Shown: positions 1 through 5,620, counted from the first letter of the stretch. The stretch: 5,620 nucleotides of DNA from SIG710 sp045648605 (GCA_045648605.1 JAZROG010000102.1:1-5620); one strand, 5' to 3'. Translations and numbers: made by a program. Notes: generated from the letters alone by a model not told the origin.

Positions 1-43
1 CCCTCAAAAGACGTGAAATAATCGTGAATTTCAAATGATAAAC

Positions 44-65
44 GGGACGTCGAGGTCGCCGTCCC
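44..65. repeat. Short GC-rich intergenic palindrome, possible dispersed repeat unit
   Basis: GGGACG (44-49) pairs exactly with CGTCCC (60-65). The 10-nt interior can add a CG/CG pair around an AGGT tetraloop (51-58), with one T/C mismatch between the two stems. It is GC-rich inside otherwise AT-rich DNA and is not followed by a convincing T-run on either strand, so it is a poor terminator. Read on the minus strand it begins TGTAGGGGACGG, resembling short palindromic intergenic repeats I recall from Oscillospiraceae genomes. That resemblance is from memory and untested. The rest of positions 1-150 shows no supported gene. Confidence 0.4.
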
Positions 66-159
66 CTACAGATTTGCGTTTTTCATCTCACCGATAAATT
101 CCTATTTGAATAAAATCTATGTATTACTTAAATGTTGCATCCGGTTTAAAATATATGCA

Positions 160-203
160 AAAAACGGTGTCGATCTGCATTTTAGCAAATCAACACCGTT
201 TTT
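160..203 (-). terminator. Intrinsic terminator of the small acidic membrane protein gene
   Basis: An 11-bp perfect stem is formed by AAAAACGGTGT (160-170) and ACACCGTTTTT (193-203). The 22-nt interior can continue pairing: GAT 172-174 with ATC 189-191, then TGC 176-178 with GCA 185-187, giving one long hairpin. On the minus strand the stem is followed by a run of about six U, and it lies about 12 nt past the stop codon at 216-218. A/T flanks on both sides could let it also stop plus-strand transcription. Confidence 0.8.
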
Positions 204-215
204 AAACATTGAAAA

Positions 216-467
216 TCAGAATTCGAGGCTATCCTCTTCGTCATTTGCGCATTCGCAATCAGAGCAATCCTCTTCATCGCAGAAATCGCAATCACAATCG
301 AAATCGTCATCAAGGAAGCTATCGTCGCTCTTATAGAGACTGCAATACTTGCGGCAGAACATATAAACTCCGTAAGCTGCGGCTGCAACTGCAAATGTAA
401 CTCCAACGGAGATGGCAACAATTTTACCTATATTGGGCTTTTCGGGCTTCTTTTCAATAAAAAACAT
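216..467 (-). CDS. Small single-pass membrane protein with acidic, Cys-rich tail (unknown function)
   Basis: This is an 83-residue protein that I do not recognise as a named family. A short basic N-terminus (MFFIEKKPEKPNIGK) leads into one hydrophobic segment at about residues 15-37. A basic, cysteine-containing juxtamembrane stretch follows (C38, R39, K40, C42). The last 36 residues hold 19 Asp/Glu and six of the eight cysteines (C58, C60, C63, C68, C71, C73), in CxC and CxxC spacing. Basic residues flank both ends of the segment, so topology is uncertain. It is a real gene, not a shadow: a GGGAGGT ribosome site lies 8 nt before ATG 467, a promoter with ideal spacing lies upstream, and a terminator sits just past the stop. 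It is transcribed alone, divergently from prmC. The tail could bind metal ions or basic partners, but that is inference from composition only. Confidence 0.85.
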   Translation of the reverse strand: MFFIEKKPEKPNIGKIVAISVGVTFAVAAAAYGVYMFCRKYCSLYKSDDSFLDDDFDCDCDFCDEEDCSDCECANDEEDSLEF

Positions 468-475
468 AATATAAT

Positions 476-482
476 ACCTCCC
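476..482 (-). promoter_or_regulatory. Ribosome binding site of the small acidic membrane protein
   Basis: The minus strand reads GGGAGGT here, a near-perfect Shine-Dalgarno sequence, 8 nt before the ATG at 467-465. It fixes the start of the 83-residue gene and is the main evidence that this compositionally odd frame is translated. Confidence 0.85.
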
Positions 483-502
483 TATTTTTTATTTTCAATT
501 AT

Positions 503-531
503 AGTATACCACCTTTTTGATAAAAATGCAA
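503..531 (-). promoter_or_regulatory. Sigma-A-type promoter for the small acidic membrane protein
   Basis: On the minus strand, TTGCAT (531-526) and TATACT (508-503) are separated by exactly 17 bp. Each box matches the sigma-A consensus at 4 of 6 or 5 of 6 positions. Initiation would fall near 496, giving a leader of about 29 nt that contains the GGGAGGT ribosome site. Confidence 0.7.
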
Positions 532-572
532 TAGAAATTTACTTTTTTATAAATAATTTTTCCTTAAAAATC

Positions 573-584
573 ATGAAATTTCAT
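573..584. repeat. Perfect 12-bp palindrome in the divergent promoter region
   Basis: ATGAAATTTCAT is identical on both strands. It sits between the minus-strand promoter (503-531) and the probable prmC -10 box (616-621), just upstream of where the prmC -35 would lie. It could be a binding site for a dimeric regulator, but AT-rich DNA yields such palindromes by chance and no regulator gene is nearby. Confidence 0.3.
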
Positions 585-592
585 AATAGGTC

Positions 593-621
593 TTTTCTTT
601 TCACGATTTTTCGTGTATAAT
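593..621 (+). promoter_or_regulatory. Probable promoter of the prmC-ddl operon
   Basis: A consensus TATAAT -10 box lies at 616-621. Seventeen bases upstream is only a weak -35 candidate, TTTTCT (593-598), which matches consensus at 3 positions. A perfect inverted repeat, CACGA (602-606) and TCGTG (611-615) around four T, fills the spacer and abuts the -10. Initiation would be near 628, which leaves room for a ribosome site only if prmC starts at 651 rather than 639. Confidence 0.6.
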
Positions 622-640
622 ATAAAGAAAGATTTTTTAT

Positions 641-644
641 GGAG
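641..644 (+). promoter_or_regulatory. Ribosome binding site deciding the prmC start
   Basis: GGAG at 641-644 lies 6 nt before ATG 651. The in-frame ATG at 639 overlaps this motif, has only a weak A/G stretch upstream, and would be about 10 nt from the predicted transcription start. The downstream ATG is therefore the better initiator. Confidence 0.6.
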
Positions 645-650
645 CGGATC

Positions 651-1490
651 ATGCTTTATTCTGAGATATGCGAAAAACTGAAAAATGCGGGAATTGAAAA
701 TTCTTCCCTTGAGGCTTCTCTTCTGCTTGAAAAATTCTGCGGAGTGAGTGCTTCGTCTGTTCCGCTTGCTGCGGAAAAGGATTTTTCCTGCGACGGACTT
801 TTGCGCGCCATAGAGCTTCGTGAGAAGCACTATCCTCTTCAGTATATCCTCGGAGAATGGTATTTTTTTGCCGAAAAATATATTGTGGATGAAAACTGCC
901 TCATTCCCCGAAGCGATACGGAAATACTTGTTGAAAAAGCAATCGAGCTTTTGCCGAAAGACGGTTTTTTTGCGGATTTTTGTACGGGTAGTGGGTGCAT
1001 CGCAATCTCTACTCTTGCTCACAGAGGGGACTGCACTGCCTTTGCCCTTGAGATAAGCAGCGGTGCTCTTGCGCTTGCTAAAAAAAATGCTTCGCTTAAT
1101 GGTGTTTCGGATAGATTATCCTTCCTTGAAGCGGATGTTCTTGGGGATATCCATGTCACATCTAATGATGACGGTGGGGTATTTGATGCTATTCTGTCAA
1201 ATCCGCCGTATATCAGGACCTCCGTTATCGACACTCTTTCCGATGAGGTGAAAAAAGAGCCAAGAATTGCCCTTGACGGCGGTGATGACGGCCTTGTCTT
1301 CTATCGAACCATCCTCGAAAAGCATACCCATCTTCTTAAAAAGAACGGATTTATTCTCTTTGAGATCGGTTACGATCAAGGGGATGAAATATCGTCACTT
1401 GCCCATGAAAACGGATTTGATTGTGAAATAATAAAGGATCTTTCGGGATGCGACAGAGTCGCATTTTTAAAAAAAGCATATAATGATTAA
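651..1490 (+). CDS. prmC: Peptide chain release factor N5-glutamine methyltransferase
   Basis: PrmC (HemK) is a cytoplasmic SAM-dependent enzyme that methylates the glutamine of the GGQ motif in release factors RF1 and RF2, which speeds peptide release at stop codons. The protein has 279 residues, the usual family length. An N-terminal helical substrate-binding region (about 1-75) precedes the Rossmann methyltransferase domain. The SAM-binding glycine motif DFCTGSGC is at 109-116 and the diagnostic catalytic NPPY is at 184-187. The sequence PLQYILGEWYF, before the methyltransferase domain, and the C-terminal DLSGCDRVAF also match the family. I chose ATG 651 because of its GGAG site; starting at 639 would add four residues (MERI). 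It is first in an operon with ddl. The gene for RF1 (prfA), a common neighbour, is not adjacent on the downstream side. The NPPY and glycine motifs together make alternatives such as PrmB (ribosomal protein uL3 methylation) less likely, since the whole N-terminus fits PrmC. Confidence 0.93.
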   Translation: MLYSEICEKLKNAGIENSSLEASLLLEKFCGVSASSVPLAAEKDFSCDGLLRAIELREKHYPLQYILGEWYFFAEKYIVDENCLIPRSDTEILVEKAIELLPKDGFFADFCTGSGCIAISTLAHRGDCTAFALEISSGALALAKKNASLNGVSDRLSFLEADVLGDIHVTSNDDGGVFDAILSNPPYIRTSVIDTLSDEVKKEPRIALDGGDDGLVFYRTILEKHTHLLKKNGFILFEIGYDQGDEISSLAHENGFDCEIIKDLSGCDRVAFLKKAYND

Positions 1491-1500
1491 AAACATCTTT

Positions 1501-1505
1501 GGAGG
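1501..1505 (+). promoter_or_regulatory. Ribosome binding site deciding the ddl start
   Basis: GGAGG lies 8 nt before ATG 1514. An in-frame TTG at 1499 overlaps this motif and would add five residues (MEVFS), but it has no ribosome site of its own. Ddl proteins normally begin directly with the first beta strand, as MNIVVLAGG does here. Confidence 0.85.
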
Positions 1506-1513
1506 TTTTTTCG

Positions 1514-2545
1514 ATGAATATAGTTGTTCTTGCGGGCGGTATCAGCCCTGAGCGCGATGTTTCGCTGACATCCGCCGCGCTTGTTTCAAATGCGCTGACA
1601 AAAAGCGGACACAAGGTATGTCTTCTTGATGTTTACGAGGGACTGCCAAAGGGAAAAATGCCCTCTATGGAGCTTTTCAGCGCAGAGGGAAATTATACAT
1701 ATAAGGTTGATGAGAGCATACCCGATCTTGAAGCGGTCATTGCACGAAACGGCGGCAGAAAGGCTCTTATCGGTCCCGGTGTTCTTGAGGTCTGCGCACT
1801 TGCGGACGTAGTATATATGGGACTTCACGGCGGTATCGGTGAGAACGGTCAGCTTCAGGCGACTCTTGATAATTACGGCATTAAATATACAGGCTCGGGT
1901 TATATCGGAAGCCTGCTTGCGATGGATAAGGATCTTGCAAAGAAGATACTTTCGGTGGAGGGGGTTCCAACACCGCGCGGTGTTCTTTGCGATCTGAAAA
2001 AGGACGATATACGCGAGATGGTGAAGAAGATCGGTCTGCCTTGCGTCATCAAGCCTTGCAGCTGTGGCTCGAGTGTCGGTGTTTCTATTATCGAAAACGA
2101 GGCAGAGCTTGATAGTGCCATCGAATTTGCTGAAAAATACGAGGACAAGGTTCTTATCGAGGAAAAGATAGTCGGCAGAGAGATGACTATGGGAATTCTT
2201 GACGGGGTGGTGCTTCCCGCTGTTGAGATAATCCCGAAGAGCGGTTATTATGATTATAAAAATAAATATCAGAGCGGAATGACCGAGGAGATCTGCCCCG
2301 CTCCCATCACAAATGAAGAGCATGAGAAAATGGCGGATTATACAAGGCGTGCCTTTGCAACTCTGCAGCTCCGCGGATATGCGAGGATCGACTATATTCT
2401 CACAGAGGACGGAGAGGCTGTTTGCCTTGAAGCAAACACGCTCCCCGGAATGACCCCCACCTCACTTCTCCCACAGGAGGCTGCGGCAGTGGGCATGGAT
2501 TATGTTGCGCTTTGCGATAAGATCGTTAATATCGCCCTTAAATAA
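1514..2545 (+). CDS. ddl: D-alanine--D-alanine ligase
   Basis: Ddl is a cytoplasmic ATP-grasp enzyme that joins two D-alanines, the dipeptide later added to UDP-MurNAc-tripeptide in peptidoglycan synthesis. The 343-residue length is typical. The N-terminal domain opens with LAGGISPERDVSLTS, with E13 and S17 at the conserved positions of the E. coli DdlB EREVS motif. LHGGIGENGQLQ (104-115) and YTGSG (125-129) follow. The ATP-grasp domain shows GSSVG (185-189), YYDYKNKY (245-252), RxD (291-293), LEANT (305-309) and PGMTPTSLLP (311-320). Y252 aligns with the DdlB tyrosine 216 linked to D-Ala-D-Ala rather than D-Ala-D-Lac formation; I infer D-Ala specificity from this, not from any assay. All expected catalytic and metal-binding positions (D293, E306, N308) are present. 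It starts 23 nt after prmC and probably shares its promoter; a strong terminator follows. Confidence 0.95.
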   Translation: MNIVVLAGGISPERDVSLTSAALVSNALTKSGHKVCLLDVYEGLPKGKMPSMELFSAEGNYTYKVDESIPDLEAVIARNGGRKALIGPGVLEVCALADVVYMGLHGGIGENGQLQATLDNYGIKYTGSGYIGSLLAMDKDLAKKILSVEGVPTPRGVLCDLKKDDIREMVKKIGLPCVIKPCSCGSSVGVSIIENEAELDSAIEFAEKYEDKVLIEEKIVGREMTMGILDGVVLPAVEIIPKSGYYDYKNKYQSGMTEEICPAPITNEEHEKMADYTRRAFATLQLRGYARIDYILTEDGEAVCLEANTLPGMTPTSLLPQEAAAVGMDYVALCDKIVNIALK

Positions 2546-2587
2546 TGCTTCTTTAAGACGGATGTGATAAAGATAGTTGAATGATAG

Positions 2588-2621
2588 ACGGGCTGCGCCA
2601 TTTATGGCGCAGCCCGTTTTT
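2588..2621 (+). terminator. Strong intrinsic terminator after ddl
   Basis: ACGGGCTGCGCCA (2588-2600) pairs perfectly with TGGCGCAGCCCGT (2605-2617) around a TTTA loop, followed by five T (2617-2621). It lies about 40 nt past the ddl stop. On the minus strand the stem is not followed by a U-run, so it is a one-way terminator for the prmC-ddl operon and only a weak candidate for the convergent transporter gene. Confidence 0.92.
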
Positions 2622-2632
2622 GCATTGTTCAT

Positions 2633-4297
2633 TTAAAATTGGTTTAAAAAGTTAATAGACTCTTTTTCTTGTTTTACGCTGTCAAGTGCAGCGCTGATAT
2701 GATCAAAATAACTTTCCGCGCCCACAGCATCGAAAAATCCTGATTTTTTCATTACCGCAAGAGGCTGCTTTTCCACATGAGCCAAAAGAAGCTTAATATC
2801 CTTCTCCTTGCATTTCTTCAAAATCGCTTCAAGCGCATTCATTGCGGTCGAGTCGAGAGAATTTACCGCGCCCATGCGCAGAATGAGACATTTTGTATCC
2901 TCATCAAGGGCGATCTGCGATATCTTGTCTGCAGCACCGAAGAACATAGGTCCGCAGATATCATAAACTCTTACACCGTCGGGGATTTCAAGCTTGCCGC
3001 TGTCATAGCTCCATTTTCTTACCGAGCTTTCGTCGCTCATTCTCTTAAGGAAGAGAATAGCCGCAAGGAGAAGTCCTATCTCGATTGCAACAACAAGGTC
3101 AAAGGCAACAGTCAGAACAAATGTCACCACCATAACAAGTGTGTCGCTGCGGGGAGCTGTCTTTACGGTGCGTACAAACTTGCGCCATTCGCTCATGTTA
3201 TATGCAACCATAAACAGAATAGCCGCGATGGTGGGCATAGGGATAAGCCCTGCATAAGGCATAAGGAACAAAAGAACAAGAAGAAGCACTATCGCGTGCA
3301 CCATGCCCGAAATAGGTGTTCTGCCGCCGTTTTTGGCGTTGGCGGCCGTACGTGCGATCGCACCCGTTGCAGGAATACCGCCGAAAAGAACCGAGGCAAT
3401 GTTACCCACACCCTGAGCAACAAGCTCGGCGTTGGAATTGTGCTTCGAGTTGATCATATTGTCTGCAACCACGCAGGAAAGCAACGATTCTATCGCCGCA
3501 AGAACGGCGATGGTGAATGCGTCGGGGATAACGGCGGTTATCTTTTCAATGCTGAAATCCATCGAGGAAAAATCAAGCTTGGGAAGCCCCATGGGGATTT
3601 CATAAAGATCGCCGATGGTGTTAACGTTTTCGTTAAGCGCGGGGATGAATCTAACCATCAAAGCGCCGACGACAACGGCAATCAACGAGGGCGGTACTCT
3701 TTTTTCAAGCTTCGGATATACGATAAGGATAACAAGGCAAACAACGCCGACAAGCAACGATTGCCAAGAAAAAGAAGAGAGGGATTGGATGTTCGCCTCG
3801 ATCTTTTCAATCGTTTCAACCGGCTTAACACCGCTTGCATAGCTCAATCCGAGGAAATCCTTTATCTGACCGATAAGTATCGTAACCGCAATGCCTGCGG
3901 TAAACCCGACGGTTATCGTGTTGGGGATGAATTTAATAAGCCCGCCAAGCTTCAAAATACCCATAAGAATAAGTATAAGCCCTGCCATAAGCGTGGCGAT
4001 AAAAAGACCGTCCATGCCTTGCGCGGCAACAATGCCTGCAACAATGGAAGCGAATGCCGCCGTGGGACCGGCGATCTGAATACGGCTTCCGCCGAGGAAC
4101 GAAACGATAAAGCCTGCCGCAATGGCTGTGTAGATACCGCAAACAGGCTCAACGCCCGATGCGATAGCAAGAGCGATAGAAAGAGGAAGCGCTATAACCG
4201 CAACGATTATACCTGCGATTATATCCTTTGTCATCTGCTGTGTGCTGTAATCCTTAATGCAGGAAAAAAGCTTCGGTTTAAGATAGAACCCCTTCAT
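2633..4297 (-). CDS. SulP-family anion transporter with C-terminal STAS domain
   Basis: A 554-residue inner-membrane transporter of the SulP/SLC26 family, which moves anions such as sulfate, bicarbonate or dicarboxylates. Residues from about 24 to 418 form the hydrophobic core of many membrane helices. Family signatures include IAGPTAAFASIVAG (75-88, the TM3 substrate region), IPNTITVGFTAGIA (124-137) and the loop FGGIPATGAIARTAANAKNG (305-324), close to what I recall of DauA-like proteins. After a short charged linker, residues about 440-545 form a cytoplasmic STAS domain with the LDST element (481-484). It aligns with the phosphoserine loop of anti-sigma antagonists; in SulP proteins STAS is usually regulatory or structural. 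The substrate cannot be read from sequence; the GPTAA motif fits bicarbonate, dicarboxylate or sulfate members. The start is ATG 4297, with AAAGGGG 8 nt upstream. It is transcribed alone and ends convergently with ddl. Confidence 0.93.
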   Translation of the reverse strand: MKGFYLKPKLFSCIKDYSTQQMTKDIIAGIIVAVIALPLSIALAIASGVEPVCGIYTAIAAGFIVSFLGGSRIQIAGPTAAFASIVAGIVAAQGMDGLFIATLMAGLILILMGILKLGGLIKFIPNTITVGFTAGIAVTILIGQIKDFLGLSYASGVKPVETIEKIEANIQSLSSFSWQSLLVGVVCLVILIVYPKLEKRVPPSLIAVVVGALMVRFIPALNENVNTIGDLYEIPMGLPKLDFSSMDFSIEKITAVIPDAFTIAVLAAIESLLSCVVADNMINSKHNSNAELVAQGVGNIASVLFGGIPATGAIARTAANAKNGGRTPISGMVHAIVLLLVLLFLMPYAGLIPMPTIAAILFMVAYNMSEWRKFVRTVKTAPRSDTLVMVVTFVLTVAFDLVVAIEIGLLLAAILFLKRMSDESSVRKWSYDSGKLEIPDGVRVYDICGPMFFGAADKISQIALDEDTKCLILRMGAVNSLDSTAMNALEAILKKCKEKDIKLLLAHVEKQPLAVMKKSGFFDAVGAESYFDHISAALDSVKQEKESINFLNQF

Positions 4298-4305
4298 ATT
4301 AAAAA

Positions 4306-4312
4306 CCCCTTT
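4306..4312 (-). promoter_or_regulatory. Ribosome binding site of the SulP gene
   Basis: The minus strand reads AAAGGGG 8 nt before ATG 4297. It deviates from AAAGGAG by one base, so it is somewhat weaker than the GGAGG sites of the small protein and ddl. It supports the first ATG as the start. Confidence 0.7.
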
Positions 4313-4334
4313 GTTTTCTTAAAAAGCATTATGA

Positions 4335-4363
4335 ATTATATCACCGCTTTTTTTGTTTTACAA
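4335..4363 (-). promoter_or_regulatory. SulP promoter with extended -10
   Basis: On the minus strand, TTGTAA (4363-4358) and consensus TATAAT (4340-4335) are 17 bp apart. The -10 is preceded by TGA (4343-4341), giving the extended TGnTATAAT form. Initiation would be near 4328, about 30 nt before the ATG, with the ribosome site inside that leader. This makes the transporter its own transcription unit, apart from the upstream membrane protein. Confidence 0.75.
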
Positions 4364-4420
4364 TGTCTGATTATCCATATCTTTTGGCTTTTTTGACGGT
4401 TTATATATTCAAAAGCACAT

Positions 4421-4456
4421 AAAAAGCTCCCCGAAGCCTTTTCGGGGAGCTTTTTT
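4421..4456 (-). terminator. Bidirectional intrinsic terminator after the polytopic membrane protein
   Basis: AAAAAGCTCCCCGAA (4421-4435) pairs perfectly with TTCGGGGAGCTTTTT (4441-4455) around a 5-nt loop. The stem is GC-rich in the middle and has A/T runs on both sides, so a U-run follows it on either strand. It begins only about 3 nt past the stop codon of the gene at 4459, which it should terminate, and it separates that gene from the SulP promoter. Confidence 0.9.
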
Positions 4457-4458
4457 GG

Positions 4459-5620
4459 TTAATACATAGATAATCGTTCCTGCTCTTCGTCGTTGATAAA
4501 AACAACAAGCCTTGCGAATTGCCAGATAAACACAGCGGCGGAAAAGAATCGCGCCACGGCGAAATAATTGTAAAAATAGGGAACAACGTATCCCGCCGAC
4601 CAGATAACGATCAGAACACAAAAGGATATCCAAGCCTTGCCGATAGAAATATCGCTTCCGCCGATGCTTTTTTGCATCTCGCGAAGCTCAACAAGAAGAT
4701 GCCTTACGCAAAGCAAAGCAACCGCCGAAGCCGCAATGCATATCAACGCGCCCGAAATAACCGTCGGCAACGGTGTTTCGTGCGGGTATATCGCGCCATA
4801 AGGAACAAGGAGCTTGTGGTGTATCTCCGATGCGAGAATCAACAAAAAAGCGATCGGAGCGAAAATAAGCGTTTTTTTGAAGCTTCCTATTTTCGAAAGC
4901 ATCAGCGCCGCAACGAAAAATCCGAGATACATAAACGAAGCGGGCACTATCCTCGTTGTGTCGAATATTATATCCAACGAGAAGAACAAAGCGGTATAAA
5001 GCGCATAAGAGGCATATTTAAGCTTTTGAGGACGAACGATCTCGGGGCGCGAGGAATATTCCGAAATATATCTGCTGTCGAGCGTTTCATCAGCCTCGCC
5101 GTAAAATGTTATTATCAAGCCTGCCATCGAGATATACCAAGCGATCAGGGTTGCCGCCGCGACAAGGGTAAGCATAACGACGATAATAAGCTTTGCCGAA
5201 ACAAGACTTTCGATAAATTCAAGCTTTTCGAAATCCAGCTCTGCCTTCGATTCCGAGGCAAGGAAGATCTCGATAAGTGCAAGAAGCTCGGGGATAAGCG
5301 TTGCCGCAATTCTCACAAAAAATGCAAGATAGGTCATAAATGCGGTATTGTCGCATTTCGCAAGCGATTTGTTGTGGCTGTTTCTCATCGAAAAATAAGA
5401 AATTCCGCTGAACAAAAGACGAAAAGCCATAACGTAAACGATACCCTGAAGTATTGAAAAAACGGTTACCGCAAGCAATCTGTTCGAGCCTATCTCGGAA
5501 AGGAACACCGAGCGCATAAAAACAAGGTTGAAAAATTCAACAACAAACAGATAAAAGATGCATTTCCTTGCCTTTTCGACCGCTCCGTCAAAAAATGCCA
5601 ATTGAGTCAATCCGAAAAAG
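4459..5620 (-). CDS. Polytopic membrane protein of unknown function, N-terminus cut by window edge
   Basis: The reading frame stays open to the right edge, so this is the C-terminal part of a gene, at least 386 residues. The codon at 5610 is TTG, which could initiate, but no Shine-Dalgarno sequence precedes it in the bases available and the frame continues upstream (FFG before LTQLAFF). The true start is probably outside the window. Counting from 5610, hydrophobic stretches lie near 18-36, 43-69, 88-117, 140-170, 199-216, 221-239, 246-262, 283-306, 325-344 and 350-373, so roughly nine to eleven membrane helices. Charged loops occur at 118-138 and 171-198. The tail is acidic (NDEEQERLSMY). I recognise no transporter signature, catalytic motif or known domain. 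The gene ends in its own terminator. A role in transport, sensing or envelope biology is possible, but nothing here distinguishes them. Confidence 0.8.
   Translation of the reverse strand, partial: FFGLTQLAFFDGAVEKARKCIFYLFVVEFFNLVFMRSVFLSEIGSNRLLAVTVFSILQGIVYVMAFRLLFSGISYFSMRNSHNKSLAKCDNTAFMTYLAFFVRIAATLIPELLALIEIFLASESKAELDFEKLEFIESLVSAKLIIVVMLTLVAAATLIAWYISMAGLIITFYGEADETLDSRYISEYSSRPEIVRPQKLKYASYALYTALFFSLDIIFDTTRIVPASFMYLGFFVAALMLSKIGSFKKTLIFAPIAFLLILASEIHHKLLVPYGAIYPHETPLPTVISGALICIAASAVALLCVRHLLVELREMQKSIGGSDISIGKAWISFCVLIVIWSAGYVVPYFYNYFAVARFFSAAVFIWQFARLVVFINDEEQERLSMY

Noticed and set aside
3..38. A possible 3' tail of an upstream plus-strand gene (reads LKRREIIVNFK then TGA).
   Set aside because: Eleven codons at a window edge cannot be told from chance, and another plus-strand frame is also open to 21. 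Sequence to the left would be needed.
106..134. TTGAAT followed 17 bp later by TAAATG, considered as a plus-strand promoter.
   Set aside because: The -10 match is poor, and transcription would run straight into the hairpin at 160-203 and then antisense to the small gene.
245..320. Hexamer-like repetition considered as a CRISPR or regulatory repeat array.
   Set aside because: The units are degenerate, contiguous and without spacers, and they fall inside a coding sequence whose amino-acid bias explains them.
106..336. A 76-codon plus-strand frame with a Ser/Gln-rich end.
   Set aside because: The serine/glutamine run is the antisense of the acidic-Cys tail of the real minus-strand gene. The frame crosses that gene's terminator and has no ribosome site.
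564..1022. A 152-codon minus-strand open frame overlapping the prmC promoter and 5' end.
   Set aside because: It is antisense to conserved PrmC sequence, rich in Lys, Arg and Phe, and shows no initiation signals.
1586..2323. A 245-codon minus-strand open frame opposite ddl.
   Set aside because: It lies entirely inside ddl, whose full set of ATP-grasp motifs is present, and it lacks a promoter or ribosome site.
2777..4396. A 539-codon plus-strand open frame opposite the SulP gene.
   Set aside because: Its translation is rich in Arg, Lys, Asn, His and Cys with no domain, and it has no ribosome site. The opposite strand encodes an unmistakable SulP-STAS protein; the frame stays open because of SulP codon use.
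4519..5457. A 312-codon plus-strand open frame opposite the unknown membrane protein.
   Set aside because: The product is a highly basic, low-information sequence with no ribosome site. The minus-strand frame gives coherent membrane helices, a terminator just past its stop, and spans the whole region.

Overview
The window looks like chromosome from an anaerobic, low-to-mid GC Firmicute, most likely a gut Clostridia member (Oscillospiraceae/Ruminococcaceae type). I infer this from strong GGAGG-type ribosome binding sites, AT-rich intergenic DNA with sigma-A-like promoters, tight intrinsic terminators, a clostridial-style PrmC (DFCTGSGC glycine motif), and a GGGACG...CGTCCC intergenic palindrome resembling repeats I recall from that group. 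No species can be named from the sequence.

Layout, left to right. Positions 1-150 are non-coding apart from a possible tail of an upstream gene, and hold one compact hairpin (44-65). A monocistronic minus-strand gene (216-467) encodes an 83-residue single-pass membrane protein with a very acidic, cysteine-rich tail. It has a complete set of signals: promoter at 503-531, Shine-Dalgarno at 476-482 and a terminator hairpin at 160-203. From the same AT-rich divergent region, a plus-strand operon starts near 616: prmC (release factor glutamine methyltransferase) and, 23 nt later, ddl (D-alanine--D-alanine ligase), closed by a strong terminator at 2588-2621. Convergent to it, a SulP-family anion transporter with a C-terminal STAS domain (2633-4297, minus) has its own promoter with an extended -10 (4335-4363). 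Beyond a bidirectional terminator (4421-4456) lies a minus-strand polytopic membrane protein of unknown function. It runs off the right edge, so its N-terminus is missing.

How the genes relate. prmC and ddl are housekeeping genes for translation termination and peptidoglycan precursor synthesis; sharing a transcript links them in expression, not in pathway. The SulP transporter and the right-hand membrane protein are separate transcription units. I see no CRISPR array, transposase, phage gene, rRNA or tRNA, and no convincing multi-gene novel system. The least explained parts are the acidic Cys-rich small protein, the unknown polytopic protein, and the two perfect inverted repeats in the divergent promoter region.
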